NCBI GenBank assembly: GCA_038046485.1
Contig: JBBSWA010000035.1
Location: forward strand, 1 to 52,300
Reading direction: 5' to 3'
DNA from: JBBSWA01 sp038046485
GTDB lineage: Archaea; Nanobdellota; Nanobdellia; Woesearchaeales; SM23-78
DNA: 52,300 bases
Shown: one piece after another, positions 42,485 to 51,262 of the stretch
Numbering within the stretch: position 1 is the stretch's first letter
Layout of the letters: every line of letters begins with the position of its first letter
Translations under genes and position numbers: made by a program
Notes under the pieces: model-generated
Told to the model about the DNA's origin: nothing
What the model saw: only the letters and a program-made list of their open reading frames with translations
Database searches by the model: none

Positions 42485-42940
42485 TTAATTTGTGCAAGTA
42501 GTACATGCTCCACCACTACAAAAACTAGCACAATCTGCTGCATCTCCTTTTGCCCAATAAGCTGCAGGGACAGACTCACCAAATACCCTTGTATATGCTT
42601 CAAGCGTTCTCTGGAAGCTTTCACGCTCTGGATTCTCAGTAGGGTTATGATGCACAAAGACTCCCATCGCCTCTGCAACTCTAGCATACAAAGGCGTATT
42701 GAGCACCAATTCGTGCCAGTAAGCATCTACTATTTTAGATGGTGCGAAATGCCCCTCTCCAGCCGCAGCTATCCCTAAAAACCTCACTGCTTCTCTTCTA
42801 AGCCCACCAACGAAATCACCATCACCCACCTTCCCTACAAGTCTCTTATCAATTTGAGACATATCAATACCTTCTAATGTTCCTACCAATTGATTTGCCC
42901 TGATACAATCAACAACAACACCCAAATCTTCTCCTGCCAT
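42485..42940 (-). CDS. GRDP-like protein with Cys-rich tail
   Basis: A 151-aa protein. SKIVDAYWHELVLNTPLYAR and VFVHHNP match the D..WH..L..T..Y......F.HH.P pattern of glycine-rich-domain-protein-like (GRDP/PF07173-like) sequences. The C-terminus CASFCSGGACTTCTN holds four cysteines, which could bind metal or be modified. I start at ATG 42940 (GGGGGTG just upstream; TATA TTATTTTATAA about 25 nt upstream); the longer frame opens with TTG. It lies 24 nt before the methyltransferase gene. A peptide-modification role is speculation. Confidence 0.55.
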   Translation of the reverse strand: MAGEDLGVVVDCIRANQLVGTLEGIDMSQIDKRLVGKVGDGDFVGGLRREAVRFLGIAAAGEGHFAPSKIVDAYWHELVLNTPLYARVAEAMGVFVHHNPTENPERESFQRTLEAYTRVFGESVPAAYWAKGDAADCASFCSGGACTTCTN

Positions 42941-43040
42941 AGTACACCCCCAATTCAATTATAAAATAAAGAAAACCTTTGGTATTAAAATAGTTTTCGA
43001 CTCGTATCCGGAAACTTTCCGGAGAATCCGAAAAAAAATG

Positions 43041-45329
43041 CTAATTAGGACTTTCTAAATTACCCGTACAATTCGTATGCCTCACATCCACACTCACAGC
43101 CAACTTACCCTGCAAACCAGCACCCAACGTCAACACATAACTCGGCCCACTAAAATCAACAACATTATCAGGAGGAGGCGTCAACTTAACTGTACCATAC
43201 ACAAAAGCCCTCTCTCCTGCAGCAGACGGAGCCAAAGACGTATCCAACACCAACTTATTCGAAGCAGCACCCTTCACCACCCTCAAACCATTACCCACAC
43301 TCAAAGGAACACCATTATCCAACACACTCACACCAAAAGGAACACTATTCGCTTCTCGACCATTAGGCTCACCCACACACCTAGCCTCAACCATATAACT
43401 ATGCGCTCCCGGCGCACTCAAAACCAACGAAGGACTAGCACCCCAACCTGACACCGGACTACCACCCTCCAAAATCACATACTCCAAACTACAAGGAGAA
43501 CAACCAGCATACATCGTAGCCGCCTTATTCACAAACATCGTATCCCCCGCACAATACGAAGACTGATCCGGACCAGCCTGAACAGAACCCACATTCGAAG
43601 GAGTTAAGGAAACAGCAAAATTCGAACCTGAAGAAGACACTTTAGCAGGAACCTCAGCACAACGAGTATCCAAATTATAGTTATCCGATAAAGTAACATT
43701 AGACACAGAAACAGGAGGCAAACTACCAGGCACAGATGCCGTCCAATTACTTACAGGAGTCGAATCACTCACCCGAACCCACCTAGACTCCAACGAACAA
43801 GGAGCACAATTAACAACCCCACTACCAGTCAAATTAGAAGAATCATTATAGCAAACCGTGGCGCCAGCATCCGCATTAGACGAAGTACGTGGGGGGGGTG
43901 GAAGCACAGTCTCTACAAAATTTAACAATGCTTCCATATCCAATATACCTGAACCATAATGGGTTGCATCAACATTAGGAACCGCACTTGCCTTAATCGC
44001 CCAAATAAGCGTATCTGGATCTAACGCAGAATTACACTCTCGACGTAACTTGTCAATGAGATTTGCAGCCGCGGCTGCAACGTGAGGACCAGCGAAAGAA
44101 GTGCCCTGCGCACCACCACACATGGTGGGCTCTGGCACGGCCGAGAAAATACCCTTCACCCATCCTCCCGGTGCAACGACATCCACATTCTGCTCCCCAG
44201 AAGTCGAATAAGCAGGAACACTGCCATCAAAATCAGTAGCACCGACACCAATAACCCAATCAAATCTTCCAGGTTGAGAGTAATTTACAGTTGAACCATC
44301 ATTACCTGTAGGCGCAACAACAAGAATTCCAGCATTATACGCATCGAAAGTAGATGCTTGCATAGCATTAGAAGGTACAGGTGTAATCGCCACACAACCT
44401 ATATGAATTATATCTGCTCCTTTCACAATAGCATCTGAAATAGCTGCATTCGCAAGAGCACCATTACAGTTATCATCATTTGTAATTTTCTCATCTATAA
44501 GTTCGATGTTTAAAGTTGTTCCAGCGACACAAGTCGTATTTAGTAATGCACCGACAATCCCTGCAGCATTTGTTTCGTGACCCCAGGGAACAGTATAACC
44601 AGTAGCAGGATCCCCAGAAACAACGCTGTTCTGTCTCTCGGGAGGAATGATAGGCAGATCAGGATGCAGATTGTTCGGAGGAGAACCAGTAATTCCGCTG
44701 CCAATAAAAGCAACACGAACAGGCGCTTTGGGCGGGCCTGTAGCGTCTACAATGTTCATCGCTTCTACGGCTTTAACTTGCGGTAAATTCCACTGATTTC
44801 CATTTAAATATTGAGGATCAACCGGATCAATTGTAGCCAACTTTCCGATCATTTCCACATTTCCTTCTACTCCTTGCACTGTATTGAAAGCTGTTGCGAT
44901 CCCATATAACATGTTAGGATTAGAGAAAGTTGGAGTAAATGCTGCTATTGTAGGTAAATGAGGCTCATTCCCATCTACATCCACAAAATATACTTCAACA
45001 GTGGAAGCACCAAACTTGTTAAGCATGGATTCCAGAGCAGGAGACAAAACAAAACCCAACTTTTGAGAATCTAGCTGATCTATTCGTTCTGGCTTCATAC
45101 GCAGAATAGTCGAGGAAGAATCTGCTGTGGTTTCTACAGGCGCTAAATAAGCCGCAGGATAATCCAATTGCAACTCAACCCTACCAGTCAAAGGAACGCC
45201 ATTTACATGATACACTTGCCCTGGCGGGCTAATTACTTCCGGAGCAAGACGAGCTCTTCCAGCCATAGCTGTAGCTGGGAAAAGTGCAGCGACCAAACCC
45301 GCCAATCCTAATCTTCGCAAAGTCTTCAT
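43041..45329 (-). CDS. Subtilisin-family (S8) protein 2, catalytic Asp lost
   Basis: A 762-aa secreted protein with signal MKTLRRLGLAGLVAALFPAT and a likely AMA cleavage site. The first catalytic motif, normally VAVIDTG, reads VAFIGSG, so Asp is replaced by Gly210. His251 (WGHETNAAGI), oxyanion Asn343 (APTGND) and Ser411 (GTSFAGPHVA) are kept. It is thus likely inactive or much weakened. The C-terminal half has Cys-containing repeats (CYNDSSNLTGSG; CSLESRWVRV). The DNA of this half is extremely A/C-rich on the plus strand, unlike the N-terminal half. Confidence 0.8.
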   Translation of the reverse strand: MKTLRRLGLAGLVAALFPATAMAGRARLAPEVISPPGQVYHVNGVPLTGRVELQLDYPAAYLAPVETTADSSSTILRMKPERIDQLDSQKLGFVLSPALESMLNKFGASTVEVYFVDVDGNEPHLPTIAAFTPTFSNPNMLYGIATAFNTVQGVEGNVEMIGKLATIDPVDPQYLNGNQWNLPQVKAVEAMNIVDATGPPKAPVRVAFIGSGITGSPPNNLHPDLPIIPPERQNSVVSGDPATGYTVPWGHETNAAGIVGALLNTTCVAGTTLNIELIDEKITNDDNCNGALANAAISDAIVKGADIIHIGCVAITPVPSNAMQASTFDAYNAGILVVAPTGNDGSTVNYSQPGRFDWVIGVGATDFDGSVPAYSTSGEQNVDVVAPGGWVKGIFSAVPEPTMCGGAQGTSFAGPHVAAAAANLIDKLRRECNSALDPDTLIWAIKASAVPNVDATHYGSGILDMEALLNFVETVLPPPPRTSSNADAGATVCYNDSSNLTGSGVVNCAPCSLESRWVRVSDSTPVSNWTASVPGSLPPVSVSNVTLSDNYNLDTRCAEVPAKVSSSGSNFAVSLTPSNVGSVQAGPDQSSYCAGDTMFVNKAATMYAGCSPCSLEYVILEGGSPVSGWGASPSLVLSAPGAHSYMVEARCVGEPNGREANSVPFGVSVLDNGVPLSVGNGLRVVKGAASNKLVLDTSLAPSAAGERAFVYGTVKLTPPPDNVVDFSGPSYVLTLGAGLQGKLAVSVDVRHTNCTGNLESPN

Positions 45330-45424
45330 TTTTTCTTATATAGCTCCTTATATTATAAGCTAGCTTACACTAACATAATAAGAGCTAGTAATACTTTCCT
45401 ATATTTAAAAGTTCTCAAAAGAAA

Positions 45425-45446
45425 TTATTTACTATATAGATAATAA
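45425..45446. promoter_or_regulatory. Shared upstream element of protease genes, site 2
   Basis: TTATTTACTATATAG followed by ATAATAA, identical in all 22 positions to the site at 50478. It lies 96 nt before the protease 2 ATG and 46 nt before the 45492 cassette on the other strand. The protease TATA is near 45398-45408. Confidence 0.55.
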
Positions 45447-45491
45447 TGTTATGGGAAAACCATTTTAAACCTCAGAATCAAAAGAACAAAA

Positions 45492-47453
45492 ATGCTCACA
45501 CAAAACTATACGTGTGGCGACTGCAACGATGACAACAACACCATAAACCCCACTGTGAATGAGACATGCTACGACGGAATAGATAACAACTGCAATGGCG
45601 TCGTAGACGAAGGATGCGTACCGCTGATATGCCAAAACAGCACGGACAGCGACATGGACAGCTATAAGGCCAACATGTTTGAAGAGATACCCGCAGCAAC
45701 TGGACCCTCCCAACAACAAACACCAGACGTATACAAAAACACCATTGCATACCAAGACCACGCCAACGGAAAATGGAACATCTACCTCTACGATATAGAA
45801 AGCGGAATAATAACACAAGCAACAAACGACACACAAAACGAAAACTTGTGGCCCGCAGTCTACAAGAATGGCGTAGTCTACGAAAAGCTTGTGTTTGGAC
45901 CTGGCACCACAGACATCTGGATGTACAACGCAACCACAGACACAAACACCCCAATCGCCAACAGAACAGGAGATCAAAAACTACCCGACATCTACGAAAA
46001 CTACATCACCTACTGGGATCACACACCAGCCTCACCAGACGCAAACATCTACCTCTACGACCAGAAAACAAAAAAAGAAAGAAAAATAACCAGCACACCC
46101 ACCGCAACCATCGAAAACAACCACGGACCCAGAATACACAACAACCTAGCCGTATGGAGCGACAAAAAAGACGGAAACACCAACATCTACCTCTACGACA
46201 TCAACAAAAACAAGACACTGCAAGTAACGAACGTGACATACGCATGGGGACCCGACGTCTACCAAAACACCATCACCTGGTATGATGAAGGCATATGGAA
46301 ACGAACCTACACAAGCACCACACAAACACTAGGAAAAGCGACGCTAGTGCTAAACAAAAGCAGCGTAACCCAACCCGCTCGAATCTACGGCAGCCAAATC
46401 ACTTACCAAGACGACAACGACCAAGAACTATACCAAAGAGACCACACCACCAACACCACCAAACAACTAACCAAAAACGCCGAAAACGACTACACACCAA
46501 AAATAGACACCGACATCATAACCTACACAAAAAACGGGGTAGGAAAACCATACGACATTTACTACATCAACACCAGCGCAGAAGTGATATGTGGGGATTG
46601 CGATGATGAGAATAAGAGTATAAACAGCAATTCGAGCAACGAAAACAGCACAATAAACCAAGGAGTATGCACGAATGGAATAGATGACAACTGCAACGGA
46701 CTAATTGATTGTGACGACCCGAGTTGCGCTGATGATTCTTTTTGCAATCCTAAATGTGATCCTAGAGAAGATTTGTGCACGTTCTGGCCACAACCATGTT
46801 GTAACAACGGAAAAGACGACGACTGTGATACCCTATTCGACTGCTCAGACTCAGACTGTGGAAATGATCTTGCCTGCTCTGGCAACGCCACTCTGCACGG
46901 CTTCGTCTTCGACGACCAAGGATGGCACATCGACCTCGCCACAGTCACCGGCTACCCGCCCTTCAAACCAATCGTCGCGACCTTCACCGATATCGTCGGC
47001 TTCTACAACTTCACAGTACCCAGCGGTGTTTACACGTTTAAAGCGGACAAATTCGGATACGACCCAGACATCGACGAACTAACACTCCTAAACGGAACCG
47101 ACAACGAGCACAACTTCACCCTACAAAATGCGACTTGCCACGTAGATTGTACGAACAGCGAAAATCGCTGCAACAAAGACTGTGAGGGCTATACTTATCA
47201 AGGAGACCAATGCCACTACAACAGCACTACTGTTGCCAACGCCTGCCAAGACAAACGCAAAGGAACCACACAAACACTCGCCACCAACGAAAGCAACTAC
47301 CTACTCGTAGACTGCTGCGAAGGAAACCCCTACTACCAATGGAAACCCCAACTCACCGTCCACGGACCCATGGAAGACCTCTACAAACTAACCTCTATCG
47401 TAAGCATAGGAGGAGACCCAGCCAAACTACACGTAAACGTATGGAGAAAATAA
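45492..47453 (+). CDS. Truncated surface-protein cassette: MopE, propeller, CPD-like
   Basis: A 653-aa frame that begins inside the region matching linker 4 of the 30993 protein: 37 bases around ACTATACGTGTGGCGACTGC are the same in both. It contains one MopE-like linker, one PD40 propeller (about 75-365), two more Cys/Asp linkers, the CPD-like domain and the tail GGDPAKLHVNVWRK. There is no signal peptide and no ribosome site before ATG 45492. If translated it would stay in the cytoplasm, so a silent donor copy or a decayed duplicate is more likely. Confidence 0.7.
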   Translation: MLTQNYTCGDCNDDNNTINPTVNETCYDGIDNNCNGVVDEGCVPLICQNSTDSDMDSYKANMFEEIPAATGPSQQQTPDVYKNTIAYQDHANGKWNIYLYDIESGIITQATNDTQNENLWPAVYKNGVVYEKLVFGPGTTDIWMYNATTDTNTPIANRTGDQKLPDIYENYITYWDHTPASPDANIYLYDQKTKKERKITSTPTATIENNHGPRIHNNLAVWSDKKDGNTNIYLYDINKNKTLQVTNVTYAWGPDVYQNTITWYDEGIWKRTYTSTTQTLGKATLVLNKSSVTQPARIYGSQITYQDDNDQELYQRDHTTNTTKQLTKNAENDYTPKIDTDIITYTKNGVGKPYDIYYINTSAEVICGDCDDENKSINSNSSNENSTINQGVCTNGIDDNCNGLIDCDDPSCADDSFCNPKCDPREDLCTFWPQPCCNNGKDDDCDTLFDCSDSDCGNDLACSGNATLHGFVFDDQGWHIDLATVTGYPPFKPIVATFTDIVGFYNFTVPSGVYTFKADKFGYDPDIDELTLLNGTDNEHNFTLQNATCHVDCTNSENRCNKDCEGYTYQGDQCHYNSTTVANACQDKRKGTTQTLATNESNYLLVDCCEGNPYYQWKPQLTVHGPMEDLYKLTSIVSIGGDPAKLHVNVWRK

Positions 47454-47495
47454 AAAAAGCCGACAAATTTATAAAAAACCACACCACCAACAAAA

Positions 47496-47891
47496 ATGAA
47501 AACCATATACCCAACACCCGAAAAAATCATTGAATACAACCTCCTCATACTCAACCTAATCAAAACCAAAAAAGCAGACCAACCCAAACTCCTAAGCTAC
47601 TCAAAACTAACCCACACCATCAATGAATGCATAAAGCAAGAAGGAGACTTATACGACAAAGCCACAACACTCCTAAAAGAACTCATACAAAAACACCCCT
47701 TCGCCAGCGGAAACAGACGCACCGCATTCATAACCACAAAAGCATTCCTACAAGAAAACAAACAACACATCGCCATAAAAAACGACCCCACACACGCCAA
47801 AGCAATGACCGGCATAAGAGAAAACTATTACAATCACGAAGAAATAAAGAGGTGGCTACAACATGGCAAAATACGAGAATTCAAACGATAA
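47496..47891 (+). CDS. Fic/Doc-family toxin-like protein
   Basis: A 131-aa protein of the death-on-curing type. The active motif HPFASGNRRTAF (about 68-79) corresponds to HxFx[D/A]xNKRxxx of Doc, with Ser at the acidic position. Doc-type enzymes phosphorylate EF-Tu; Fic enzymes transfer AMP. TTTATAAAA (47467-47475) lies 20-30 nt before the ATG, a leaderless start. A 40-aa frame overlaps its end and may be the antitoxin. It follows 42 nt after a cassette stop. Confidence 0.75.
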   Translation: MKTIYPTPEKIIEYNLLILNLIKTKKADQPKLLSYSKLTHTINECIKQEGDLYDKATTLLKELIQKHPFASGNRRTAFITTKAFLQENKQHIAIKNDPTHAKAMTGIRENYYNHEEIKRWLQHGKIREFKR

Positions 47892-47985
47892 AAAAAACCT
47901 AAAAATCATAGAAAAAGAAATAAAAAAATTCAAAAACCTCATCAAAGGACACGAAAAAATACTCGAAGCCATAGCCAAACTATAA
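47863..47985 (+). CDS. Small helical protein, possible antitoxin
   Basis: A 40-aa frame (MAKYENSNDKKNLKIIEKEI to HEKILEAIAKL), basic and predicted to be one long amphipathic helix. It overlaps the last 29 bases of the Fic/Doc-like gene in another frame, as coupled toxin-antitoxin genes do, though in classic phd-doc the antitoxin comes first. No ribosome site is obvious. Confidence 0.45.
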   Translation: MAKYENSNDKKNLKIIEKEIKKFKNLIKGHEKILEAIAKL

Positions 47986-48057
47986 ACCCTACAACAAAAC
48001 CCTTACACAAATAAAAGACTGTCTAGAACTGCCAATCCTAAAATAATAGCAGTTTTT

Positions 48058-48092
48058 GAGCACGCCAGAAATCATCCGATTTCTGAGCGCTC
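48058..48092. repeat. Single bulged hairpin, half copy of the double-hairpin family
   Basis: GAGC(AC)GC, CAGAAAT, CATCCG loop, ATTTCTG, extrahelical A48086, GCGCTC. This is the hairpin 2 plan with the bulge on the 3' side. It abuts the remnant of a surface-cassette tail that starts at 48090. Confidence 0.5.
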
Positions 48093-48164
48093 TACAAACT
48101 CACCAGCATCATAAGCATCGCAGGAGACCCAGCCAAACTACATATTAATGTATGGAGAAAATAA
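48090..48164 (+). pseudogene. Remnant of surface-cassette 3' end
   Basis: About 25 codons (LYKLTSIISIAGDPAKLHIN, then VWRK and a stop) match the end of the other cassettes. The last 44 bases agree with 40720-40764 almost exactly. Nothing homologous lies upstream; the sequence switches directly into the hairpin at 48058-48092. It ends 6 nt before the stop of protease 3. Confidence 0.75.
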
Positions 48165-48170
48165 ACAACT

Positions 48171-50399
48171 TTATTCCGGCCCAATAATACCCGTACAACT
48201 ACTCTTACCAACCACACCCATATAAACCATCAAGCCAGGAGGCAGACCTGTGCCAGAAACAGAATCCGTAGTCTTAAGACCAACATCACCAACAACATCC
48301 TTAATAGGAACATAACCAGCAGGATCCTTACTTACACTCCCTTCCAACTGATAACTCGTAATCCCCACCTGATTATCAAACGACACATCTAAATTACTCC
48401 CAGACGTCTTAACAAACTTAACATTCACGACACGCTGAGCCTGAACATCCGATGCAACCGTAGCCATAACCTGATTACTCAACTTAACACGATTACCCGG
48501 CTCACCACTACACTTAGCACCCACCTGAATCGTATGCGCACCAATAGCCACAGGACTATAAGACGGAGGACTACCAAACCCAGGATTTGAATAACCAGTT
48601 ACAGGATTACCATTATCAAAAACAGCATAAACCACATTCGATAAATCACACGACAAACAAGCAGCACTAACCTGCGTATCAGAAACAACCAAATCCAACG
48701 CCTGCCCAGGACACTTATCCTGACCAACAGGACCAAGACTAGTAGAAACCACATTACTAGGAACAAGACTCAAAAGAACAGGACCAGCACCATACCAACA
48801 ACTCGAACCCTCATTACCCCTCTTCGACTGAACAACCAAACTCTCAGCAGAAACAACAGGACCAAAAGACCAACTCTTAACAACACCCCAAGGAGCCACC
48901 TCAGTCAAACCAGCACCCGACATCAAACGAAACTGCATAAGGCAACTAGGATCCGGATAAACACGATCATCAGCTAAAAAACCCTCACCCTTAATAGTTA
49001 ACGTATCATTATAACAAACATCCAAACTAGGAACAACAACACCAGACTTATCCAAAACACCACCCGAAGAAACCGTCTGACAACTCGGACTAACACTCAA
49101 AAAACCATTTGCAGGATCACCATTCAACTTACCCACACCATAATAAGTAGGATCAGGATTACCAACCGGCAAAGGAGTCGCAGTCGTCAACAAAGCAGCA
49201 AAAACATCATCAACAGTATAACTACACAAACCCTGATCCAACCAATGACTAATCACCAAACCAGCAGCACCAGCAACGGCGGGACTAGACAGACTAGTAC
49301 CGCTACCAGCACCACAACCATTATTACCTGAAGTACTATCCGGACCGGCATCTGCCATTATATCCACACATTGACCCCAATTAGACATACCCCAACGAAC
49401 ATCGCCTGGCAGAATAAGACCGCCAACTCCTAATGCTTCGTACAAACTTGCCGGATCACATGGAGAACTCGTATTAGAATTACCAGCGGCAGCTACAACT
49501 ACAATACCTCCCGTATACAAAGTAGCTGTCGTTGATTGAACCGTAGGAGAACTGCCTGCCCAACTTACATTTATTACACGAGCACCTAAATCACGAGCTC
49601 TAAGCATACCTGCAGCGAGATTTGTACTTAACCAGCCACCACCATCATCGTCTACTTTAACGCTAGTTAACCCACAATCATAGCAAATTCCAGGAATACA
49701 AGTATTATTATCTCCCTTCGCTATTGCTACGCCACTAACGTATGTTCCATGGCCTTGTGTATCTTCGCAAAGAGGGTTGGTTGCTGTAGCAACTACACTA
49801 TCACATCCAACTAAATTTGGAGCAATATCTGGGTGAGATGTAGCTACACCTGTATCAGCTATTCCTATTTTAACATCAGGTCTTCCTTTAGTAACATCCC
49901 AAGCTTTATCAATTCTATAATCAGATATACCCCAAGGCATAACTGGATCGTTCGGTGTATAAGCTGGATCTGCAATGCCTAATGGCTTTGCCACTTTCAC
50001 CTGGTTCGATTTATACAAACTAGCAGCTATTTTCTCTAAATCCACATTTTGACTTGGCAAAACAACCGTCCAAACGTTTTCAGCAGGATTTTTTAGATTT
50101 AAGTAATTCAACTTTAGCTGAGTGCCTGAACCTAAAATGCTCGCAACTGCTGGAGAAAACTGACTCGCAGATAAGACAGGGTTTGCTTCTATCAAAGAAG
50201 ACTGAGACAAATAATCGGCAAAAGCTTCCAGCTTAAACACAACCTCCAAAGCACCCCGGACATACTTACTCCCATCTGCCCTCTCCACTACTTGCCTAGA
50301 CTGATTCAGAACGTTGGCTTCTTCAGCCTTGACCGGTAAAGCACCGCCTAACAAACTTGCTATAATTCCAACTAAACCAATTCTTCGCAGGGTTCTCAT
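48171..50399 (-). CDS. Subtilisin-family (S8) protease 3, intact triad
   Basis: A 742-aa secreted protease with signal MRTLRRIGLVGIIASLLGGA and a likely VKA cleavage site. The triad is complete: Asp182 (IADTGV), His217 (GHGTYVSG), Ser369 (GTSLSSPAVAG), with oxyanion Asn307 (AAAGNS). An N-terminal propeptide-like region (about 30-150) precedes it, and Cys-containing beta repeats follow. Of the three paralogs it is the only one I would expect to be active. AAGGT lies 6-7 nt before the ATG. The plus strand is A/C-rich across its 3' half only. Confidence 0.85.
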   Translation of the reverse strand: MRTLRRIGLVGIIASLLGGALPVKAEEANVLNQSRQVVERADGSKYVRGALEVVFKLEAFADYLSQSSLIEANPVLSASQFSPAVASILGSGTQLKLNYLNLKNPAENVWTVVLPSQNVDLEKIAASLYKSNQVKVAKPLGIADPAYTPNDPVMPWGISDYRIDKAWDVTKGRPDVKIGIADTGVATSHPDIAPNLVGCDSVVATATNPLCEDTQGHGTYVSGVAIAKGDNNTCIPGICYDCGLTSVKVDDDGGGWLSTNLAAGMLRARDLGARVINVSWAGSSPTVQSTTATLYTGGIVVVAAAGNSNTSSPCDPASLYEALGVGGLILPGDVRWGMSNWGQCVDIMADAGPDSTSGNNGCGAGSGTSLSSPAVAGAAGLVISHWLDQGLCSYTVDDVFAALLTTATPLPVGNPDPTYYGVGKLNGDPANGFLSVSPSCQTVSSGGVLDKSGVVVPSLDVCYNDTLTIKGEGFLADDRVYPDPSCLMQFRLMSGAGLTEVAPWGVVKSWSFGPVVSAESLVVQSKRGNEGSSCWYGAGPVLLSLVPSNVVSTSLGPVGQDKCPGQALDLVVSDTQVSAACLSCDLSNVVYAVFDNGNPVTGYSNPGFGSPPSYSPVAIGAHTIQVGAKCSGEPGNRVKLSNQVMATVASDVQAQRVVNVKFVKTSGSNLDVSFDNQVGITSYQLEGSVSKDPAGYVPIKDVVGDVGLKTTDSVSGTGLPPGLMVYMGVVGKSSCTGIIGPE

Positions 50400-50477
50400 T
50401 ATATTACCTTATAGCTTCAACTACTTGAGCTTAGAATAAGATAATACGTTTTCATATATAAAATTTGCTAAAACACA

Positions 50478-50499
50478 TTATTTACTATATAGATAATAA
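50478..50499. promoter_or_regulatory. Shared upstream element of protease genes, site 3
   Basis: TTATTTACTATATAG followed by ATAATAA, 79 nt before the protease 3 ATG and just upstream of its TATA (TCATATATAAAA, 50452-50463). Same sequence as at 45425; one block differs at 39125. Confidence 0.55.
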
Positions 50500-50604
50500 A
50501 TATTTGTGTAAACCATTAAAAACTCTAAACCAACCACCAAAAACCTATACGCTCAAACCATAGAATCCATAAAATATTTAAGCCACCCCACCTTACTAAG
50601 AGAC

Positions 50605-50712
50605 ATGAAAAATACTAATCAGAAAAAGTTTGAAAAGCTAATCGAAGAAGCACATAACGACCCTAAAGTCATGCATGAGATCAAGCGTTTTGTCAAAGCA
50701 ATGTCTTCTTGA
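50605..50712 (+). CDS. Small helical protein
   Basis: A 35-aa frame (MKNTNQKKFEKLIEEAHNDP to FVKAMSS), helical and charged. AAAATATTTAA (about 50569-50579) lies 26-36 nt upstream, consistent with a leaderless mRNA. Its stop is 10 nt from the end of the convergent PIN gene. It could be a VapB-like partner or unrelated; no family is recognised. Confidence 0.4.
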   Translation: MKNTNQKKFEKLIEEAHNDPKVMHEIKRFVKAMSS

Positions 50713-50722
50713 ACGCATCTTT

Positions 50723-51229
50723 TTAATTCTTCCTTAACCTTACCAAGATCATTTCATAACTCAACAGAGTAGGCGGTCGGAATCCTTCTTCAATACTTAC
50801 AAGATTATAGGCTTTCCTTGCCTTTTCACTAAGTAAAGTCTTCTCATCCGCTGAACAAACAACATCTAAATTATGAAAAGCGGCACAAGCAACGATCAAG
50901 AAATCCACTTCCAAATCACCCCAATGATGCGTGCCACCAATGCTCTTATAATAAGAAAAATACTTCTTAGCCAACACCAAAATCTTATCCGAATCATCCA
51001 AGAAATGCTTGCCAACAATACTATCATACGCACTTAAAATAACCCGTCTAGCTTTACGTTGCTCCAAGGTCTTTGTAGGTATTTGCCTTATCTCTCTTCG
51101 AATCGGCTGATACGCATAAACAATTAAATCCTTATCATTCACAAGCTTCTTTTGAAGCTCTGCCGCATCCACTTCTTCCACCAACTTACCAAATACACAA
51201 GTGTCAAAAATGAATCGCAATGCCACCAT
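50723..51229 (-). CDS. PIN-domain protein (VapC-like)
   Basis: A 168-aa protein with a PIN nuclease fold: FIFDTCVFGKL at the N-terminus (first acidic residue), a central Glu-containing helix (PIRREIRQI), and VDFLIVACAAFHNLDVVCSA with the later acidic residues. Such proteins cut RNA and are often toxins; no VapB-type antitoxin frame is seen directly upstream. The relation to the 35-aa frame on the other strand is unknown. Confidence 0.75.
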   Translation of the reverse strand: MVALRFIFDTCVFGKLVEEVDAAELQKKLVNDKDLIVYAYQPIRREIRQIPTKTLEQRKARRVILSAYDSIVGKHFLDDSDKILVLAKKYFSYYKSIGGTHHWGDLEVDFLIVACAAFHNLDVVCSADEKTLLSEKARKAYNLVSIEEGFRPPTLLSYEMILVRLRKN

Positions 51230-51262
51230 ACGGAACTCAAAGAATAAATGAGTTTATAAGAG

